Shown here: piece by piece, positions 37,746 through 50,275 of the stretch
Layout: each line of letters starts with the position of its first letter
How positions within the stretch are numbered: position 1 is the first letter of the stretch
Origin: Aquicoccus porphyridii
GTDB taxonomy: Bacteria > Pseudomonadota > Alphaproteobacteria > Rhodobacterales > Rhodobacteraceae
Assembly: GCF_008369105.1 (NCBI RefSeq)
Contig: NZ_VINQ01000014.1
Coordinates: 1-64,000, forward strand
DNA: 64,000 bases
Direction of reading: 5' to 3'
Translations under genes and position numbers: made by a program
Notes under the pieces: model-generated
Database searches by the model: none
Seen by the model: only the letters and a program-made list of their open reading frames with translations
What the model was told of the DNA's origin: nothing

Positions 37746-37843
37746 ACACCATCTACATCATCGAAGAGTCGGCCGGATGGAAAGGATCGCTTAATGTTGT
37801 CGTTGCATGGTTTGCTCATGCAAAACACGCGTGAGATGGACCA

Positions 37844-38176
37844 ATGATTGACTGGACCAAGGTGGATGAACTTCGTAACGACATCGGTGAAGAGGATTTC
37901 GACGAAGTCGTTGATCTGTTTCTTGAGGAAGTGGAAGACGCCATGGAAAAGCTGCGGGCGGGGTTGCCGGTGGACAAGCTTGAATGCTGTCTGCACTTCC
38001 TCAAGGGGAGTGCGCTGAACCTTGGATTCTCAAACTTTTCAGAGCTTTGTGCCAAAGGTGAGGCAGCGGCGGCTATCGGGGATCACGGGGCGATCGACCT
38101 TTGCGAGGTTATCCAGACCTACGATGCGTCCAAGGCTGCTTTCCTGAAGACGTTGGCGGATCGCGGCGTAGCGTGA
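37844..38176 (+). CDS. histidine phosphotransfer (Hpt) protein
   Basis: 110 residues, almost all helical. The phospho-acceptor is H51 in CLHFLKGSALNLGF, the HxxKGSA motif of Hpt domains. It would relay phosphate between a hybrid kinase and receivers, plausibly including the divergent REC-PP2C protein 180 bases away. No kinase gene is in the window. ATG at 37844 follows GAGATGGACC. Confidence 0.88.
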   Translation: MIDWTKVDELRNDIGEEDFDEVVDLFLEEVEDAMEKLRAGLPVDKLECCLHFLKGSALNLGFSNFSELCAKGEAAAAIGDHGAIDLCEVIQTYDASKAAFLKTLADRGVA

Positions 38177-38204
38177 CATTCCGGGTCCGTTTGCGGCGGT
38201 CCTG

Positions 38205-39452
38205 TCAGATCAGGAACTCGGCCAGGATATTGTCGTTGGTGATGTCCCTGTAGGTGAACCCGGCCTCGTCCAGCCGGGTCAGAAGCGTATCGAAATTTTC
38301 GCGTTTCGAGGTCTCGATTCCGATCAGCACCGAGCCGAAATTCCGCGCCGATTTCTTGAGGTATTCAAAGCGCGCGATGTCATCTTCGGGGCCGAGGATA
38401 CTGAGAAACTCCTTGAGCGCGCCGGGGCGCTGGGGGAGGCGGAGGATGAAGTATTTCTTGACCCCTGAAAACCGCTGGGCGCGTTCCTTGACCTCGGGGA
38501 GGCGTTCGAAATCGAAGTTGCCGCCCGAGGTGATGCAGACGACCCGCTTGCCCGCGATCTGGTCGGCCATGTCGGCGAGCACGTCAATGGCCAGCGCGCC
38601 GGCGGGTTCGAGAACGATGCCCTCGACATTCAGCATTTCAAGGATCGTGGTGCAGATGCGATCTTCGGGGGCCGCGTAGACGTTTGAAATATCGAATTTT
38701 TTCAACGTCCTGAAGGGGGCCTTTCCGATCCTTGCGACGGCGGCTCCATCGACGAAACTGTCAACCCGGTCGAGCGTCACCGGCGCGCCTGCGCGGATCG
38801 CGGCGGCGAGGCTTGTGCCGCCCTCTGGTTCGACAAAGCTATAGTGCACCGCATCACCGAAATACTGGCATACGCCAGCCGAAAGCCCGCCGCCGCCGAC
38901 GGGCAGGATGATGTGATCGGGTGCGCCGCCGAACTGGTCGGCGATTTCCACGGCGACAGAGGCCTGGCCCTCGATCACGTCTTCATCGTCGAACGGGGCG
39001 AGGAAATGCCCGCCCTCGGTCGCGCAGAAGCGTTGCGCTTCGGCCAGTGTGTCGTCGAAATAGTCGCCAGTCAGGCGAATTTCGACCGCGCCCCCGCCGA
39101 AAATGCGGGTTTTCTGGATCTTCTGCTGCGGTGTTGTCACCGGCATGAAGATCACGCCCTGCACGCCGAAATGCTGGCACATGAAGGCCACCCCCTGCGC
39201 GTGGTTGCCCGCAGAGGCACAGACGAAGAGGCGCGACGCGGGTGCCACATCCAGAACTTTGCGCATCGCGTTGAATGCACCGCGCAACTTGTAGGACCGC
39301 ACCGGCGAAAGATCTTCGCGCTTGAGGTAAAGATCGCAGCCGAATCTTTCGGAAAGGTGAACATTGCGTTGCAACGGGGTTTCGGGGAACACCTGTCGCA
39401 TGGCGCGTTCGGCCGCACGGGCGCGGGTATGGAAATCCTGTTGCGAGCTCAT
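38205..39452 (-). CDS. ilvA: threonine ammonia-lyase
   Basis: 415 residues. PLP-dependent deamination of threonine to 2-oxobutyrate, first step to isoleucine. The PLP Lys is K55 in [10 protein letters not shown], and the PLP-phosphate loop is in [11 protein letters not shown]. One ACT-like regulatory domain ends the protein ([20 protein letters not shown]), as in the shorter biosynthetic form. It is divergent from argG with a 101-base gap. Confidence 0.94.
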   Translation of the reverse strand: MSSQQDFHTRARAAERAMRQVFPETPLQRNVHLSERFGCDLYLKREDLSPVRSYKLRGAFNAMRKVLDVAPASRLFVCASAGNHAQGVAFMCQHFGVQGVIFMPVTTPQQKIQKTRIFGGGAVEIRLTGDYFDDTLAEAQRFCATEGGHFLAPFDDEDVIEGQASVAVEIADQFGGAPDHIILPVGGGGLSAGVCQYFGDAVHYSFVEPEGGTSLAAAIRAGAPVTLDRVDSFVDGAAVARIGKAPFRTLKKFDISNVYAAPEDRICTTILEMLNVEGIVLEPAGALAIDVLADMADQIAGKRVVCITSGGNFDFERLPEVKERAQRFSGVKKYFILRLPQRPGALKEFLSILGPEDDIARFEYLKKSARNFGSVLIGIETSKRENFDTLLTRLDEAGFTYRDITNDNILAEFLI

Positions 39453-39553
39453 TTCTCCTGTGTGGCGCAGAGCGCGATTGCAGGCAAGCCCCGCACCTTG
39501 CCCTGCCGCAGAAAACCCTTTATCGCGCGGGCAAACAAACGAGGGGAACAGCG

Positions 39554-40783
39554 ATGTCCGCGCCGAAGAAAGTTGTGCTGGCCTATTCCGGTGGCCTTGA
39601 TACGTCGATCATCCTGAAATGGCTTCAGACGGAATATGGTTGCGAGGTCGTGACCTTTACCGCCGATCTGGGCCAGGGCGAGGAGCTGGAGCCCGCGCGC
39701 GAAAAGGCCGAGATGTTGGGGATCAAGCCGGAAAACATCTATATCGAGGATGTGCGCGAGGAATTCGTGCGCGATTTCGTGTTTCCGATGTTCCGGGCGA
39801 ACGCGGTTTACGAGGGGCTTTACCTCTTGGGCACCTCGATTGCGCGGCCGCTTATTTCCAAGCGCCTGATCGAGATCGCGGCGGAAACCGGCGCGGATGC
39901 GGTGGCGCATGGGGCGACGGGCAAGGGCAATGATCAGGTGCGGTTCGAACTGGCGGCCTATGCGCTCAACCCCGATATCAGGGTGATCGCGCCGTGGCGG
40001 GAATGGGATCTGACAAGCCGGACGAAACTGCTTGATTTCGCGGAGAAAAACCAGATCCCGATCGCCAAGGACAAGCGTGGAGAGGCGCCGTTCTCGGTCG
40101 ATGCGAACCTGTTGCACACTTCGTCCGAGGGCAAGGTTCTGGAAGATCCGGCGGTGGATGCGCCGGATTACGTTTACCAGCGCACCGTGCATCCCGAGGA
40201 TGCGCCGGATCAGCCGGAATTCATCGAGATCGGCTTTGAAAAAGGCGATGCGGTGAGCATCAACGGCGCGGCGATGAGCCCTGCCAACATACTGACAACA
40301 TTGAATGAATATGGTCGCAAGCACGGGATTGGGCGGCTTGATCTTGTCGAGGGGCGATTCGTCGGGATGAAATCGCGCGGCATCTATGAGACGCCGGGCG
40401 GCACGATATTGCTTGAGGCGCATCGCGGGATCGAGAGCATCACGATGGATCGCGGCGCGATGCATCTCAAGGATCAGATCATGCCGCAATATGCCGAGCT
40501 GATCTATAACGGGTTCTGGTTCAGCCCCGAACGCGAGATGCTTCAGGCGCTGATCGACAAGAGCCAGGATTACGTGACCGGGACCGTAAGGTTGAAGCTT
40601 TACAAGGGCTTGGCCCGGACGGTCGGGCGCTGGTCGGACTATTCGCTTTACAGCGAAGAGCATGTGACATTCGAGGATGACGCGGGCGCCTATGACCAGA
40701 AGGATGCGGCCGGGTTCATCAAGCTCAACGCGCTGCGGTTGCGGCTGTTGGCGATGCGGAAAAACCGGGTCGACGGCGAATAA
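39554..40783 (+). CDS. argG: argininosuccinate synthase
   Basis: 409 residues. It joins citrulline and aspartate using ATP. The ATP PP-motif [16 protein letters not shown] is at residues 10-25. [14 protein letters not shown] and [16 protein letters not shown] are conserved through the family. GAGGGG precedes the ATG at 39554. argJ lies at 16 kb. Downstream lies repeat family 2, copy C. Confidence 0.97.
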   Translation: MSAPKKVVLAYSGGLDTSIILKWLQTEYGCEVVTFTADLGQGEELEPAREKAEMLGIKPENIYIEDVREEFVRDFVFPMFRANAVYEGLYLLGTSIARPLISKRLIEIAAETGADAVAHGATGKGNDQVRFELAAYALNPDIRVIAPWREWDLTSRTKLLDFAEKNQIPIAKDKRGEAPFSVDANLLHTSSEGKVLEDPAVDAPDYVYQRTVHPEDAPDQPEFIEIGFEKGDAVSINGAAMSPANILTTLNEYGRKHGIGRLDLVEGRFVGMKSRGIYETPGGTILLEAHRGIESITMDRGAMHLKDQIMPQYAELIYNGFWFSPEREMLQALIDKSQDYVTGTVRLKLYKGLARTVGRWSDYSLYSEEHVTFEDDAGAYDQKDAAGFIKLNALRLRLLAMRKNRVDGE

Positions 40784-40820
40784 CCGCCTATGGTTAACGA
40801 GGCCCCGGATCGCGGGGCAA

Positions 40821-40866
40821 GGGGGGTGACATGCGCGCACCCCCCGGCTGTTTTCCGGCTGCCGAA
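40821..40866 (-). repeat. dispersed intergenic repeat, family 2, copy C (inverted)
   Basis: Read on the minus strand, CGGCAGCCGGAAAACAGCCG is followed by GGGGGTGCGCGCATGTCACC and CCCC, then GTTAACC. This follows copies A and B. Here GGGGGGTG and CACCCCCC form a perfect inverted pair. It lies in the 129-base gap between the convergent argG and sulfotransferase-like genes. Confidence 0.6.
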
Positions 40867-40912
40867 AATCTGGATTCCCGGGGTTAACCGGGCGAACGGT
40901 CGATTTTGGCAA

Positions 40913-41626
40913 TCAAATCTTAACGTCCGCTAATTTTTCGTAAAACGGCAGCGCGGCCCGGGCCATTTCGGCACGATCCGGGGGCAGCTCGGGGAGCGGA
41001 CCTTCGGCCGGGGCAAAGCCGGTCGAGCCATGAACCGCGCCATACCAATGCGGCGCCCAGACGCCATCATCCTTGTGCCCGCCCGCCGGCCAGGAGAGCA
41101 TCGCCGGATCGAAGGGCAGGCCGATGGCGTCGCAAAGTTTGCGCAGCATCGTCTCGGGGGCGCGGCGGATGTCGGCGCTGTCGATCACGATGGGGGTCTG
41201 GCCGATGGCGCGGACATGATCGAAAAGCTCGGCCTGCTGGGCAAAGCCGATATCGTCGAGCGTGGGGTTGTCGTATTTCGCGCCGAAGCTGGCGACCACG
41301 CGGGCGGGGTGGCGGATGAGGAAGACATTGACCGTTTCCGACATCCAGTCGCGCGGGATCGCGGGCAGCATGTGCTGGGTCATGTGTTTTTGATAGAAAT
41401 GCGGCTTTCCGCCCGGAACAGGGCCTAACAATTCGTCAACGACCCGGGCGGGGTCTCGCGGTTGCGCGGCAAGGATTTCGTCGCGCATCGGGTGGGCGAG
41501 ACCGGTTTGCGCGAGGTAGGCGGCATAGAAGGGTTCATCGACCACCGCGCAATCGGGTCGCGCGCCGAATGCATACATCATCGCGGTCGAGAGGTTGCGG
41601 GGGCCGGACCACATGGCGATGCGCAT
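40913..41626 (-). CDS. sulfotransferase-like protein, coupled to class IV aminotransferase
   Basis: 237 residues. The N-terminal nucleotide-binding-like loop MWSGPRNLSTAMMYAF and VFLIRHPARVVASF (about 115-130) resemble the 5' and 3' PAPS-binding elements of sulfotransferases. The C-terminal GVWAPHWYGAVHGSTGF is distinctive. Start ATG at 41626 shares a base with the stop of the aminotransferase gene (TGATG). I recall plants having one protein with this domain fused to a BCAT-like domain. Substrate unknown. Confidence 0.8.
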   Translation of the reverse strand: MRIAMWSGPRNLSTAMMYAFGARPDCAVVDEPFYAAYLAQTGLAHPMRDEILAAQPRDPARVVDELLGPVPGGKPHFYQKHMTQHMLPAIPRDWMSETVNVFLIRHPARVVASFGAKYDNPTLDDIGFAQQAELFDHVRAIGQTPIVIDSADIRRAPETMLRKLCDAIGLPFDPAMLSWPAGGHKDDGVWAPHWYGAVHGSTGFAPAEGPLPELPPDRAEMARAALPFYEKLADVKI

Positions 41627-42534
41627 CAGGCGGCCTCCTTGTCGATGAGCGCCTTGTAGAGCGCGCGCAGGCGGTGGGTGACGGGACCCATTTCGCCGGT
41701 GCCGATCTGGCGACCGTCGATTTCGCCCACTGGCGTCTGTGCGCCGAAGGTGCCGGTAAGGAACGCCTCGTTCGCGCCATAGGTGTCGACGAGGGAGAAA
41801 TTACGCTCGTAAACCGGGATGCCGTTTGCGCGGCAGAGGTCGATGACCTTTTGCCGGGTGATGCCGTTCATGCAGTAATCGCCCGTGCTGGTCCAGACCG
41901 CGCCCTTGCGGACGATGAAGAAATTGCAGGCGTTGGTGGTGTTCACGAAGCCATGCACATCGAGCATCAGCGCCTCGTCGGCACCGGCCTTTTCGGCGGC
42001 GATGCAGGCGAGGATGCAGTTGAGCTTGGAATGGGAGTTGAGCTTGGGGTCCTGCGTCATTGGCAACCCGCGGATATGGGGCACGGTGGCAAGGCGGATG
42101 GGGCGCGGGATGGACGGGCGCGAATGTTCCATGATGATGGCGACGGTCGGCCCCTGGCGCGAGAGCGAGGGGTGCTGGAACGGGCGGGTTTTCACACCGC
42201 GCGTGACCATCAGGCGGGCATGGGCGTCGGTGTGCATGTCATTGGCAGTTTGCGTCTCTAACAAGGCGGAAATCACCTCGTCCCTCGTCATGTCGATGTC
42301 GAGGTCGATGGCCTTGGCGGCCTCGAACAGGCGGTCCATATGTTCATCGAGAAAGGCCCATGTGCCGTTGTAGAGGCGCAGCCCCTCCCACACGCCGTCA
42401 CCGAGCATGAAGCCGGAATCATAGACACTGACCATGGCCTGCGCCTTGGGGACGAGGCGGCCGTTGAGCCAGATGAGGATCTCTTCGTTGCGGGCGTCCT
42501 CTTGGGCCTGGTGGGTGGTGACGTGGTCTTGCAT
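41626..42534 (-). CDS. class IV (BCAT/DAAT-like) aminotransferase
   Basis: 302 residues, fold type IV PLP enzyme. The PLP Lys is K170 in LNSHSKLNCILA, and YDSGFMLGDGVWEGLRLYNG is the usual N-terminal motif. Where BCATs and D-amino-acid aminotransferases have a conserved Glu that contacts the PLP pyridine nitrogen (five residues before the Asn in NxF), this protein has T199 (GFVNTTNACNFF). That makes ordinary BCAT activity uncertain. ATG at 42534 follows AAGGAGACC. It is coupled to the sulfotransferase-like gene. Confidence 0.85.
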   Translation of the reverse strand: MQDHVTTHQAQEDARNEEILIWLNGRLVPKAQAMVSVYDSGFMLGDGVWEGLRLYNGTWAFLDEHMDRLFEAAKAIDLDIDMTRDEVISALLETQTANDMHTDAHARLMVTRGVKTRPFQHPSLSRQGPTVAIIMEHSRPSIPRPIRLATVPHIRGLPMTQDPKLNSHSKLNCILACIAAEKAGADEALMLDVHGFVNTTNACNFFIVRKGAVWTSTGDYCMNGITRQKVIDLCRANGIPVYERNFSLVDTYGANEAFLTGTFGAQTPVGEIDGRQIGTGEMGPVTHRLRALYKALIDKEAA

Positions 42535-42677
42535 CGCGGTCTCCTTTGGTTGGGACGCTAGCGTTTTTCGTGCCGATGCCAAGGGGGTAACGGGGTTTCA
42601 CCTGTGCGTGATATCAGGTTTCGGGGGATTGGCGGGGCCGTGCGTGCGCGGCATGCTGGCGGCAGGAGGTATCTGTG

Positions 42678-43337
42678 ATGTTGTCGATGAAGGACATGAA
42701 GCCCCTTGCGCTGAGCCTGCTGATCGGGGTGGCCGTTTTGCTGCAATGCGGACGGGCCGAAGCGGGGCCGCGCGAAACGCTGGTGGTCGCGGGCGGCTGT
42801 TTCTGGTGCGTCGAGGCGGATTTCGAAAAGGTGCGCGGCGTGATCGAGGTCGAGTCGGGCTATACCGGTGGCAATGTGAAGAACCCCACCTACAAGCAGG
42901 TCACGCGCGGCGGAACCGGGCATTACGAGGCCGCGGAAATCACCTTCGATGCCGGCCAGGTGAGCCGCAAGCAGCTTCTGGAAATGTTCTTCCGCTCGAT
43001 TGATCCGACCGATGCGGGTGGGCAGTTCTGTGACCGGGGCGAGAGTTATCGCACGGCGGTTTTCGTCTCTGACTCGGCGGAAAAGGCACTGGCCGAGAAG
43101 GTGAAAGCCGAGGCGCAGGCGGCGCTGGGCCAGAAGATCGTGACGCCGATCCTTGGGGCCAAGACATTCTGGACCGCCGAGGATTACCACCAGGATTATT
43201 ACAAGAGCAAGGAACTGGTCCTGACCCGGGCCGGACCCAAGAGCAAGGCGTCCGCCTATGATTTCTATCGCAAGGCCTGTCGCCGTGACCAAAGGGTTCG
43301 TGAGCTGTGGGGCAGTGCGGCGCCCTTTACCGGGTAA
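42678..43337 (+). CDS. msrA: peptide methionine sulfoxide reductase MsrA, exported
   Basis: 219 residues. A signal peptide (about 1-29, SLLIGVAVLLQCGRAEA) precedes the MsrA domain, so it should repair oxidised methionine in the periplasm. The active-site GCFWC is at 40-44 with C41. TGHYEAAEITFD and the SIDPTDAGGQFCDRGESYR block are conserved. GGAGG lies before the GTG/ATG pair at 42675/42678. Single gene, convergent with the sugar kinase. Confidence 0.93.
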   Translation: MLSMKDMKPLALSLLIGVAVLLQCGRAEAGPRETLVVAGGCFWCVEADFEKVRGVIEVESGYTGGNVKNPTYKQVTRGGTGHYEAAEITFDAGQVSRKQLLEMFFRSIDPTDAGGQFCDRGESYRTAVFVSDSAEKALAEKVKAEAQAALGQKIVTPILGAKTFWTAEDYHQDYYKSKELVLTRAGPKSKASAYDFYRKACRRDQRVRELWGSAAPFTG

Positions 43338-43345
43338 GTGACCAT

Positions 43346-44227
43346 TCAGCCCTGTGCGGCGAGGAAGGCATCCACTTCGGCGCGGTCGGGGATCGCGTCG
43401 GCGGTGCCGCGGCGGGTGACCTGGAGGGCCGAGGCGGCGGCGGCAAGGCGCATGGCCGCGTCCGGTTCCAACCCCTGATCCATTGCGGCGGCGGCATAGC
43501 CGATGAAACAGTCGCCTGCGCCGGTGGTGTCTGCGGGCGTGACGGCAAAGGCGGGGGTGTCGGTTTCCGTGCCGGTGGATTGATCGCGCCACGTGGCGCC
43601 CCGTGAGCCGCGTGTGATGAGCAGGTGCGAAACCGGAAGATCGGCAAGCGGGGTTTTCAGCGCGCGGGCGAGTTGATCGGCCTCTACCGCGTTCATCACC
43701 AGAAGATCGACATGGGGCATCACGGTGCGCACGGCCTCTGCGTCGAACGGCGCGGCGGAATAGATCACCCGGAGCCCGTGGGCGCGGGCGATCTGTGCGG
43801 CTTCGACCTGAAGATCGGTTTCGTTCTGCAAGAGCAGGATGTCGCCCCGGCTGGCGGCGGAAAACGCCGATTCAAGCTGGGATAGAGACTGTTTCCGGTT
43901 GGCCCCCGGAAAGATGACGATGGCGTTCTCGCCCTTGGGGTCGATATTGATGATGGCATGGGCGGTCGGGGTGTCGGTGGCGATGACATGGGCGCAATCG
44001 ACGCCGAAATCGCGCAGGCGGGCAACCATGGGCGCACCGTCGCGCCCGACCGCGCCGATATGGATGACATCCGACCCGGCCAGCGCGGCCGCCACGGATT
44101 GATTTGCGCCCTTGCCGCCGAGCCCGGTGCTGTAGGCGGTGGCGGCCAGGGTTTCGCCCGGCGCAGGCAGGCGCGGGACGGAATAGAAATGGTCGATGTT
44201 GATGGAGCCGAGATTGTATATTGTCAT
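43346..44227 (-). CDS. PfkB-family sugar kinase, ribokinase-like
   Basis: 293 residues. NLGSINIDHFYSVPRLPAPGET opens like ribokinase, with GGKGANQSVAAA near residue 37. The ATP/catalytic DTTGAGDCFIGYAAA near 235 holds the catalytic Asp. It phosphorylates a sugar, possibly ribose, though no transporter or operon partner confirms the substrate. It lies 22 bases after maeB on the same strand, behind a hairpin. Confidence 0.9.
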   Translation of the reverse strand: MTIYNLGSINIDHFYSVPRLPAPGETLAATAYSTGLGGKGANQSVAAALAGSDVIHIGAVGRDGAPMVARLRDFGVDCAHVIATDTPTAHAIINIDPKGENAIVIFPGANRKQSLSQLESAFSAASRGDILLLQNETDLQVEAAQIARAHGLRVIYSAAPFDAEAVRTVMPHVDLLVMNAVEADQLARALKTPLADLPVSHLLITRGSRGATWRDQSTGTETDTPAFAVTPADTTGAGDCFIGYAAAAMDQGLEPDAAMRLAAAASALQVTRRGTADAIPDRAEVDAFLAAQG

Positions 44228-44229
44228 GA

Positions 44230-44244
44230 CCGCCCTCCGGGCGG
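44230..44244. terminator. GC hairpin between maeB and the sugar kinase gene
   Basis: CCGCCC (44230-44235) pairs with GGGCGG (44239-44244) over a three-base loop, in the 22-base gap. No T-run. It may only partly stop transcription from maeB. Confidence 0.35.
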
Positions 44245-44249
44245 GCGGC

Positions 44250-46505
<2,256 letters not shown>

Positions 46506-46631
46506 CGGGTATCGCCTTGCGTGGGGTCAGAGCCTCTTACACGGGGTGGATGCGTCTCTCAACAGAAACAAGCCCTTTCGCGTGGCGGGCGGGGTTTGTA
46601 AGGTCGGCGAAAGGGAAAACCGGGGGCTTTC

Positions 46632-49265
46632 GTGACATCCGCAAAATCCGCAGTCACGCCGATGATGGCGCAGTATCTCGAGATCAAGGGGCAGTATCCG
46701 GGGGCGCTCTTGTTCTATCGGATGGGCGATTTCTACGAGCTGTTTTTTGACGACGCGGTGGCGGCGAGCGAGGCGCTGGATATCGCGCTGACCAAGCGGG
46801 GCAAGCATCTCGATCAGGATATCGCGATGTGCGGCGTGCCGGTGCATTCGGCCGAGGGGTATTTGCTCACGCTCATCCGCAAGGGGTTTCGCGTGGCGGT
46901 CTGCGAGCAGATGGAAGACCCGGCCGAGGCGAAGAAGCGCGGCTCGAAATCGGTGGTGCGGCGCGAGGTTGTGCGGCTGGTCACGCCGGGGACGTTGACC
47001 GAGGAGAGCCTGCTGGAGGCGCGGCGGCACAATTACCTGGCCGCCTATGCCGAGGTGCGGGACGAGGCGGCGCTGGCCTGGGTGGATATTTCCACGGGTG
47101 CGTTTCACGTGATGCCGATTGCGCCGGTGCGGCTGGGGCCGGAACTGGCGCGGTTGATGCCGTCGGAAGTGGTGGTGTCCGAGGCGAAAGAGGCCGATCT
47201 GGCCGAAACAGTGACTGAATCGGGGGCGTCTTTGACGGCGTTGGCGCGCTCGGCCTTTGACTCGGGCTCGGCGGAAAAGCGGCTCAAGGCGCTGTTCGAC
47301 GTGGGGGCGCTCGATGCGTTCGGAGCGTTCGGGCGGGCGGAACTGTCGGCCATGGGGGCGATTGTCGAATGGCTTGAGATCACGCAGAAGGGCAAACTGC
47401 CGATCCTGCGCGCGCCGGTGCGTGAAGGGGCCGCGCGGGTGATGCAGATCGACGCGGCGACGCGGGCCAACCTGGAACTCACGCGGTCGCTTTCGGGCAG
47501 GCGGCAGGGGTCATTGCTGGCGGCGATCGATCGGACGGTGACGGCGGGGGGTGCGCGATTGCTGGAGCGGCGGTTGTCGTCGCCGTCGCGGGTGCTGGAG
47601 GTGGCGCGCGAGCGGCATGATGCGGTGCAATTTGCGCTGGAACAGGGTCGAATCGCGGGCGACCTGCGCGAGGCGCTGCGGCGGGTGCCCGATCTTGACC
47701 GGGCGCTGTCGCGGCTGGGGCTGGAGCGCGGCGGGCCGCGTGACCTGACGGCGGTGCGCAATGCGCTGACCCAGGCCGAGGCGATTGCCGGGTCGCTCTC
47801 CGATGTGGAGCTGCCCGCGTTGCTGGCCGGGGCGGTGGGCGATTTGCAGGGGCATGGTGAATTGCTCGACCTGCTTGACCGGGCGCTGGTGGCCGAACCG
47901 CCGCTTTTGGCGCGCGATGGTGGGTTCATCGCCGAAGGGTTTGATGACGAGTTGGACGAATGCCGCCGGTTGCGCGACGAGGGGCGCGGCGTGATTGCCG
48001 GGATGCAGGAGGAATATCAGCGCGAAACCGGTATTCAGAGCCTGAAGATCAAGCATAACAACGTGCTGGGCTATTTCGTCGAGGTGACGGCGACCCATGC
48101 CGAGAAGATGCACGGGAACGACGCGTTCAAGCATCGCCAGACCACGGCCAACCAGGTGCGGTTCACGACCGTGCCGCTTTCCGAGATGGAAACCAAGATC
48201 CTGAATGCCGGGGGCCGGGCGATCGAGATCGAAAAGCGGCTCTATTCAAGCCTGAGTGCGGCGATTCTTGATGTCTCTGACCGGCTTTTCGCCACCGCGC
48301 GGGCCTTGGCCGAACTGGATCTCGCGGTGGCGCTGGCCGATCTGGCGCGGGGCGAGAACTGGTGCCGGCCCAAGGTTGATGACAGCCGGGCGCTGGTGAT
48401 CGAGGGCGGGCGGCATCCGGTGGTGGAACAGGCGCTGAAATCCGAGGGCGAGCCGTTCATCGCCAATGATTGCAGCCTCGGGACGGCGGAAGATATCTGG
48501 CTTTTGACCGGGCCGAACATGGCGGGTAAATCGACCTTTCTGCGGCAGAACGCGCTGATCGCGGTGCTGGCGCAGATGGGATCGTTCGTGCCGGCCCGGG
48601 CGGCGTATGTGGGGATGGTGAGCCAGTTGTTCAGCCGGGTTGGGGCCAGCGACGACCTTGCCCGGGGGCGCTCGACCTTCATGGTCGAGATGGTCGAGAC
48701 GGCGGCGATCCTCAACCAGGCAGACGATCATGCGCTGGTGATCCTCGACGAGATCGGGCGCGGCACGGCGACCTATGACGGGTTGTCCATCGCCTGGGCG
48801 ACGCTGGAACATCTGCACGACGTAAACGGCTGCCGGGCGTTGTTCGCGACGCATTACCACGAGATGACGGGACTTTCCGCCAAGCTGGAGAGGGTCGAGA
48901 ACGCCACGGTGGCCGTGAAGGAATGGGAGGGTGACGTGATCTTCCTGCACGAGGTCAGGAAGGGCGCGGCGGACCGATCCTATGGGGTGCAGGTGGCCAA
49001 GTTGGCGGGCTTGCCCGCGGCGGTTGTGGCGCGGGCCAAGGTGGTGCTTGAGGCGCTGGAGAAGGGCGAGCGCGAGGGCGGCAACGCCAAGAAGGCGCTG
49101 ATCGACGATCTTCCGCTATTCGCGGCGACGCCGGTTCAGGCGCCCGCGCCGGTGGTGAAGGAAAGTGCCATAGAGGCCATGTTAGAGACGATTCATCCCG
49201 ATGAAATGACGCCGCGCGAGGCGTTGCAGGCACTCTATGAACTCAAAGAGGCATTGAAGACATGA
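46632..49265 (+). CDS. mutS: DNA mismatch recognition protein MutS
   Basis: 877 residues. The mismatch-binding domain has [17 protein letters not shown]. The ATPase has Walker [15 protein letters not shown] (about 635), Walker [16 protein letters not shown] and the [13 protein letters not shown] segment. The C-terminal helix-turn-helix and dimer tail are present. The start is GTG at 46632 ([10 protein letters not shown]); an ATG at 46662 ([10 protein letters not shown]) is the alternative. The HDAC-like gene overlaps its stop by four bases. Confidence 0.96.
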   Translation: MTSAKSAVTPMMAQYLEIKGQYPGALLFYRMGDFYELFFDDAVAASEALDIALTKRGKHLDQDIAMCGVPVHSAEGYLLTLIRKGFRVAVCEQMEDPAEAKKRGSKSVVRREVVRLVTPGTLTEESLLEARRHNYLAAYAEVRDEAALAWVDISTGAFHVMPIAPVRLGPELARLMPSEVVVSEAKEADLAETVTESGASLTALARSAFDSGSAEKRLKALFDVGALDAFGAFGRAELSAMGAIVEWLEITQKGKLPILRAPVREGAARVMQIDAATRANLELTRSLSGRRQGSLLAAIDRTVTAGGARLLERRLSSPSRVLEVARERHDAVQFALEQGRIAGDLREALRRVPDLDRALSRLGLERGGPRDLTAVRNALTQAEAIAGSLSDVELPALLAGAVGDLQGHGELLDLLDRALVAEPPLLARDGGFIAEGFDDELDECRRLRDEGRGVIAGMQEEYQRETGIQSLKIKHNNVLGYFVEVTATHAEKMHGNDAFKHRQTTANQVRFTTVPLSEMETKILNAGGRAIEIEKRLYSSLSAAILDVSDRLFATARALAELDLAVALADLARGENWCRPKVDDSRALVIEGGRHPVVEQALKSEGEPFIANDCSLGTAEDIWLLTGPNMAGKSTFLRQNALIAVLAQMGSFVPARAAYVGMVSQLFSRVGASDDLARGRSTFMVEMVETAAILNQADDHALVILDEIGRGTATYDGLSIAWATLEHLHDVNGCRALFATHYHEMTGLSAKLERVENATVAVKEWEGDVIFLHEVRKGAADRSYGVQVAKLAGLPAAVVARAKVVLEALEKGEREGGNAKKALIDDLPLFAATPVQAPAPVVKESAIEAMLETIHPDEMTPREALQALYELKEALKT

Positions 49266-50173
49266 CGACGACGCTGTTCACCCATTCCGATTGTCTGAAC
49301 CACGTCACGCCGCCGGGGCACCCGGAACAGGCGGCGCGGATGCGCTCGGTCGAGGCGGCGCTAGCGCATTTCGACGGCCTCGACCGGCGCGATGCGCCGC
49401 TGGGGCGCGACGAGGACATCCTGCGCTGTCATCCGCGCAAATATCTCGACAGGATCGCGGCGCATGGGCCGGGGCCGCTCGATGCCGATACGCATATGTC
49501 CGAAGGCAGCATGCAGGCCGCCCGGCGCGGCGTGGGCGGCGCGGTGGCAGCGGTGGATGCGGTCCTGTCGGGCGAGGCGAAGAATGCCTTTGTCGGCACT
49601 CGCCCGCCGGGGCACCACGCCGAGACCGCGCGGCCGATGGGGTTCTGCCTGTTTGGAAACGTCTCTATTGCAGCCAAACACGCGCTGGATTTTCACGATT
49701 TGGCCCGGGTGGCGGTGGTTGATTTCGACGTGCATCACGGCAACGGCACGCAGGATCTGCTGTGGGACGAGCCGCGCGCCTTGCTGGCCACGTCGCAGCA
49801 GATGCCGCTTTGGCCCGGCACGGGCGATCCGAGCGAGACCGGCGCGCATGACAACGTGCTCAACGTGCCGCTGGCGCCGGGGAGTGACGGGGCGGTGATG
49901 CGGGCGGAATACGAAGAGAAGGTTTTCCCGCGGCTCGATGCGTTCCGCCCCGAGCTGATTCTCATCTCGGCGGGGTTCGATGCCCATGCCGACGATCCGC
50001 TGGCCAATCTCAACTGGGTCGAGGAGGATTTCGTCTGGCTGACCGAGAAGCTCTGCGCGATGGCCGATCTGCATTGCGGCGGGCGCGTGGTGTCGGTGCT
50101 GGAGGGGGGTTATGACCTCGATGCGCTGGGCCGGAGCGTGGCGGCGCATGTGCAGGCGCTGAGCGTGGCGTGA
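49262..50173 (+). CDS. histone deacetylase / acetoin utilization-like protein
   Basis: 303 residues, arginase-deacetylase fold. [18 protein letters not shown] holds the catalytic His pair. The metal-binding [11 protein letters not shown] and the later [11 protein letters not shown] are complete, so it should be an active zinc amidohydrolase. The natural substrate in bacteria is unknown; polyamines or protein acetyl-lysine are options. It overlaps mutS (ATGA) and is convergent with the APH-like gene, with a palindromic repeat between. Confidence 0.92.
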   Translation: MTTTLFTHSDCLNHVTPPGHPEQAARMRSVEAALAHFDGLDRRDAPLGRDEDILRCHPRKYLDRIAAHGPGPLDADTHMSEGSMQAARRGVGGAVAAVDAVLSGEAKNAFVGTRPPGHHAETARPMGFCLFGNVSIAAKHALDFHDLARVAVVDFDVHHGNGTQDLLWDEPRALLATSQQMPLWPGTGDPSETGAHDNVLNVPLAPGSDGAVMRAEYEEKVFPRLDAFRPELILISAGFDAHADDPLANLNWVEEDFVWLTEKLCAMADLHCGGRVVSVLEGGYDLDALGRSVAAHVQALSVA

Positions 50174-50196
50174 GGCGGCGAATCGGATTTGTCCGG

Positions 50197-50229
50197 TGCT
50201 GCCCGGGCGGCTTTGCCGCTGTTCCGGGC
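50197..50229. repeat. dispersed palindromic repeat, family 1, copy 3
   Basis: Read on the minus strand: GCCCGGAACAGCGGC, AAA, GCCGCCCGGGCAGCA, the same core as at 4091 with one or two changes. It is in the 102-base gap between the convergent HDAC-like and APH-like genes and can act as a terminator. Confidence 0.6.
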
Positions 50230-50275
50230 TGGGGCATGTTCGATCAGGTGCAACCTGCCCGAATGCGTGCGAGTT

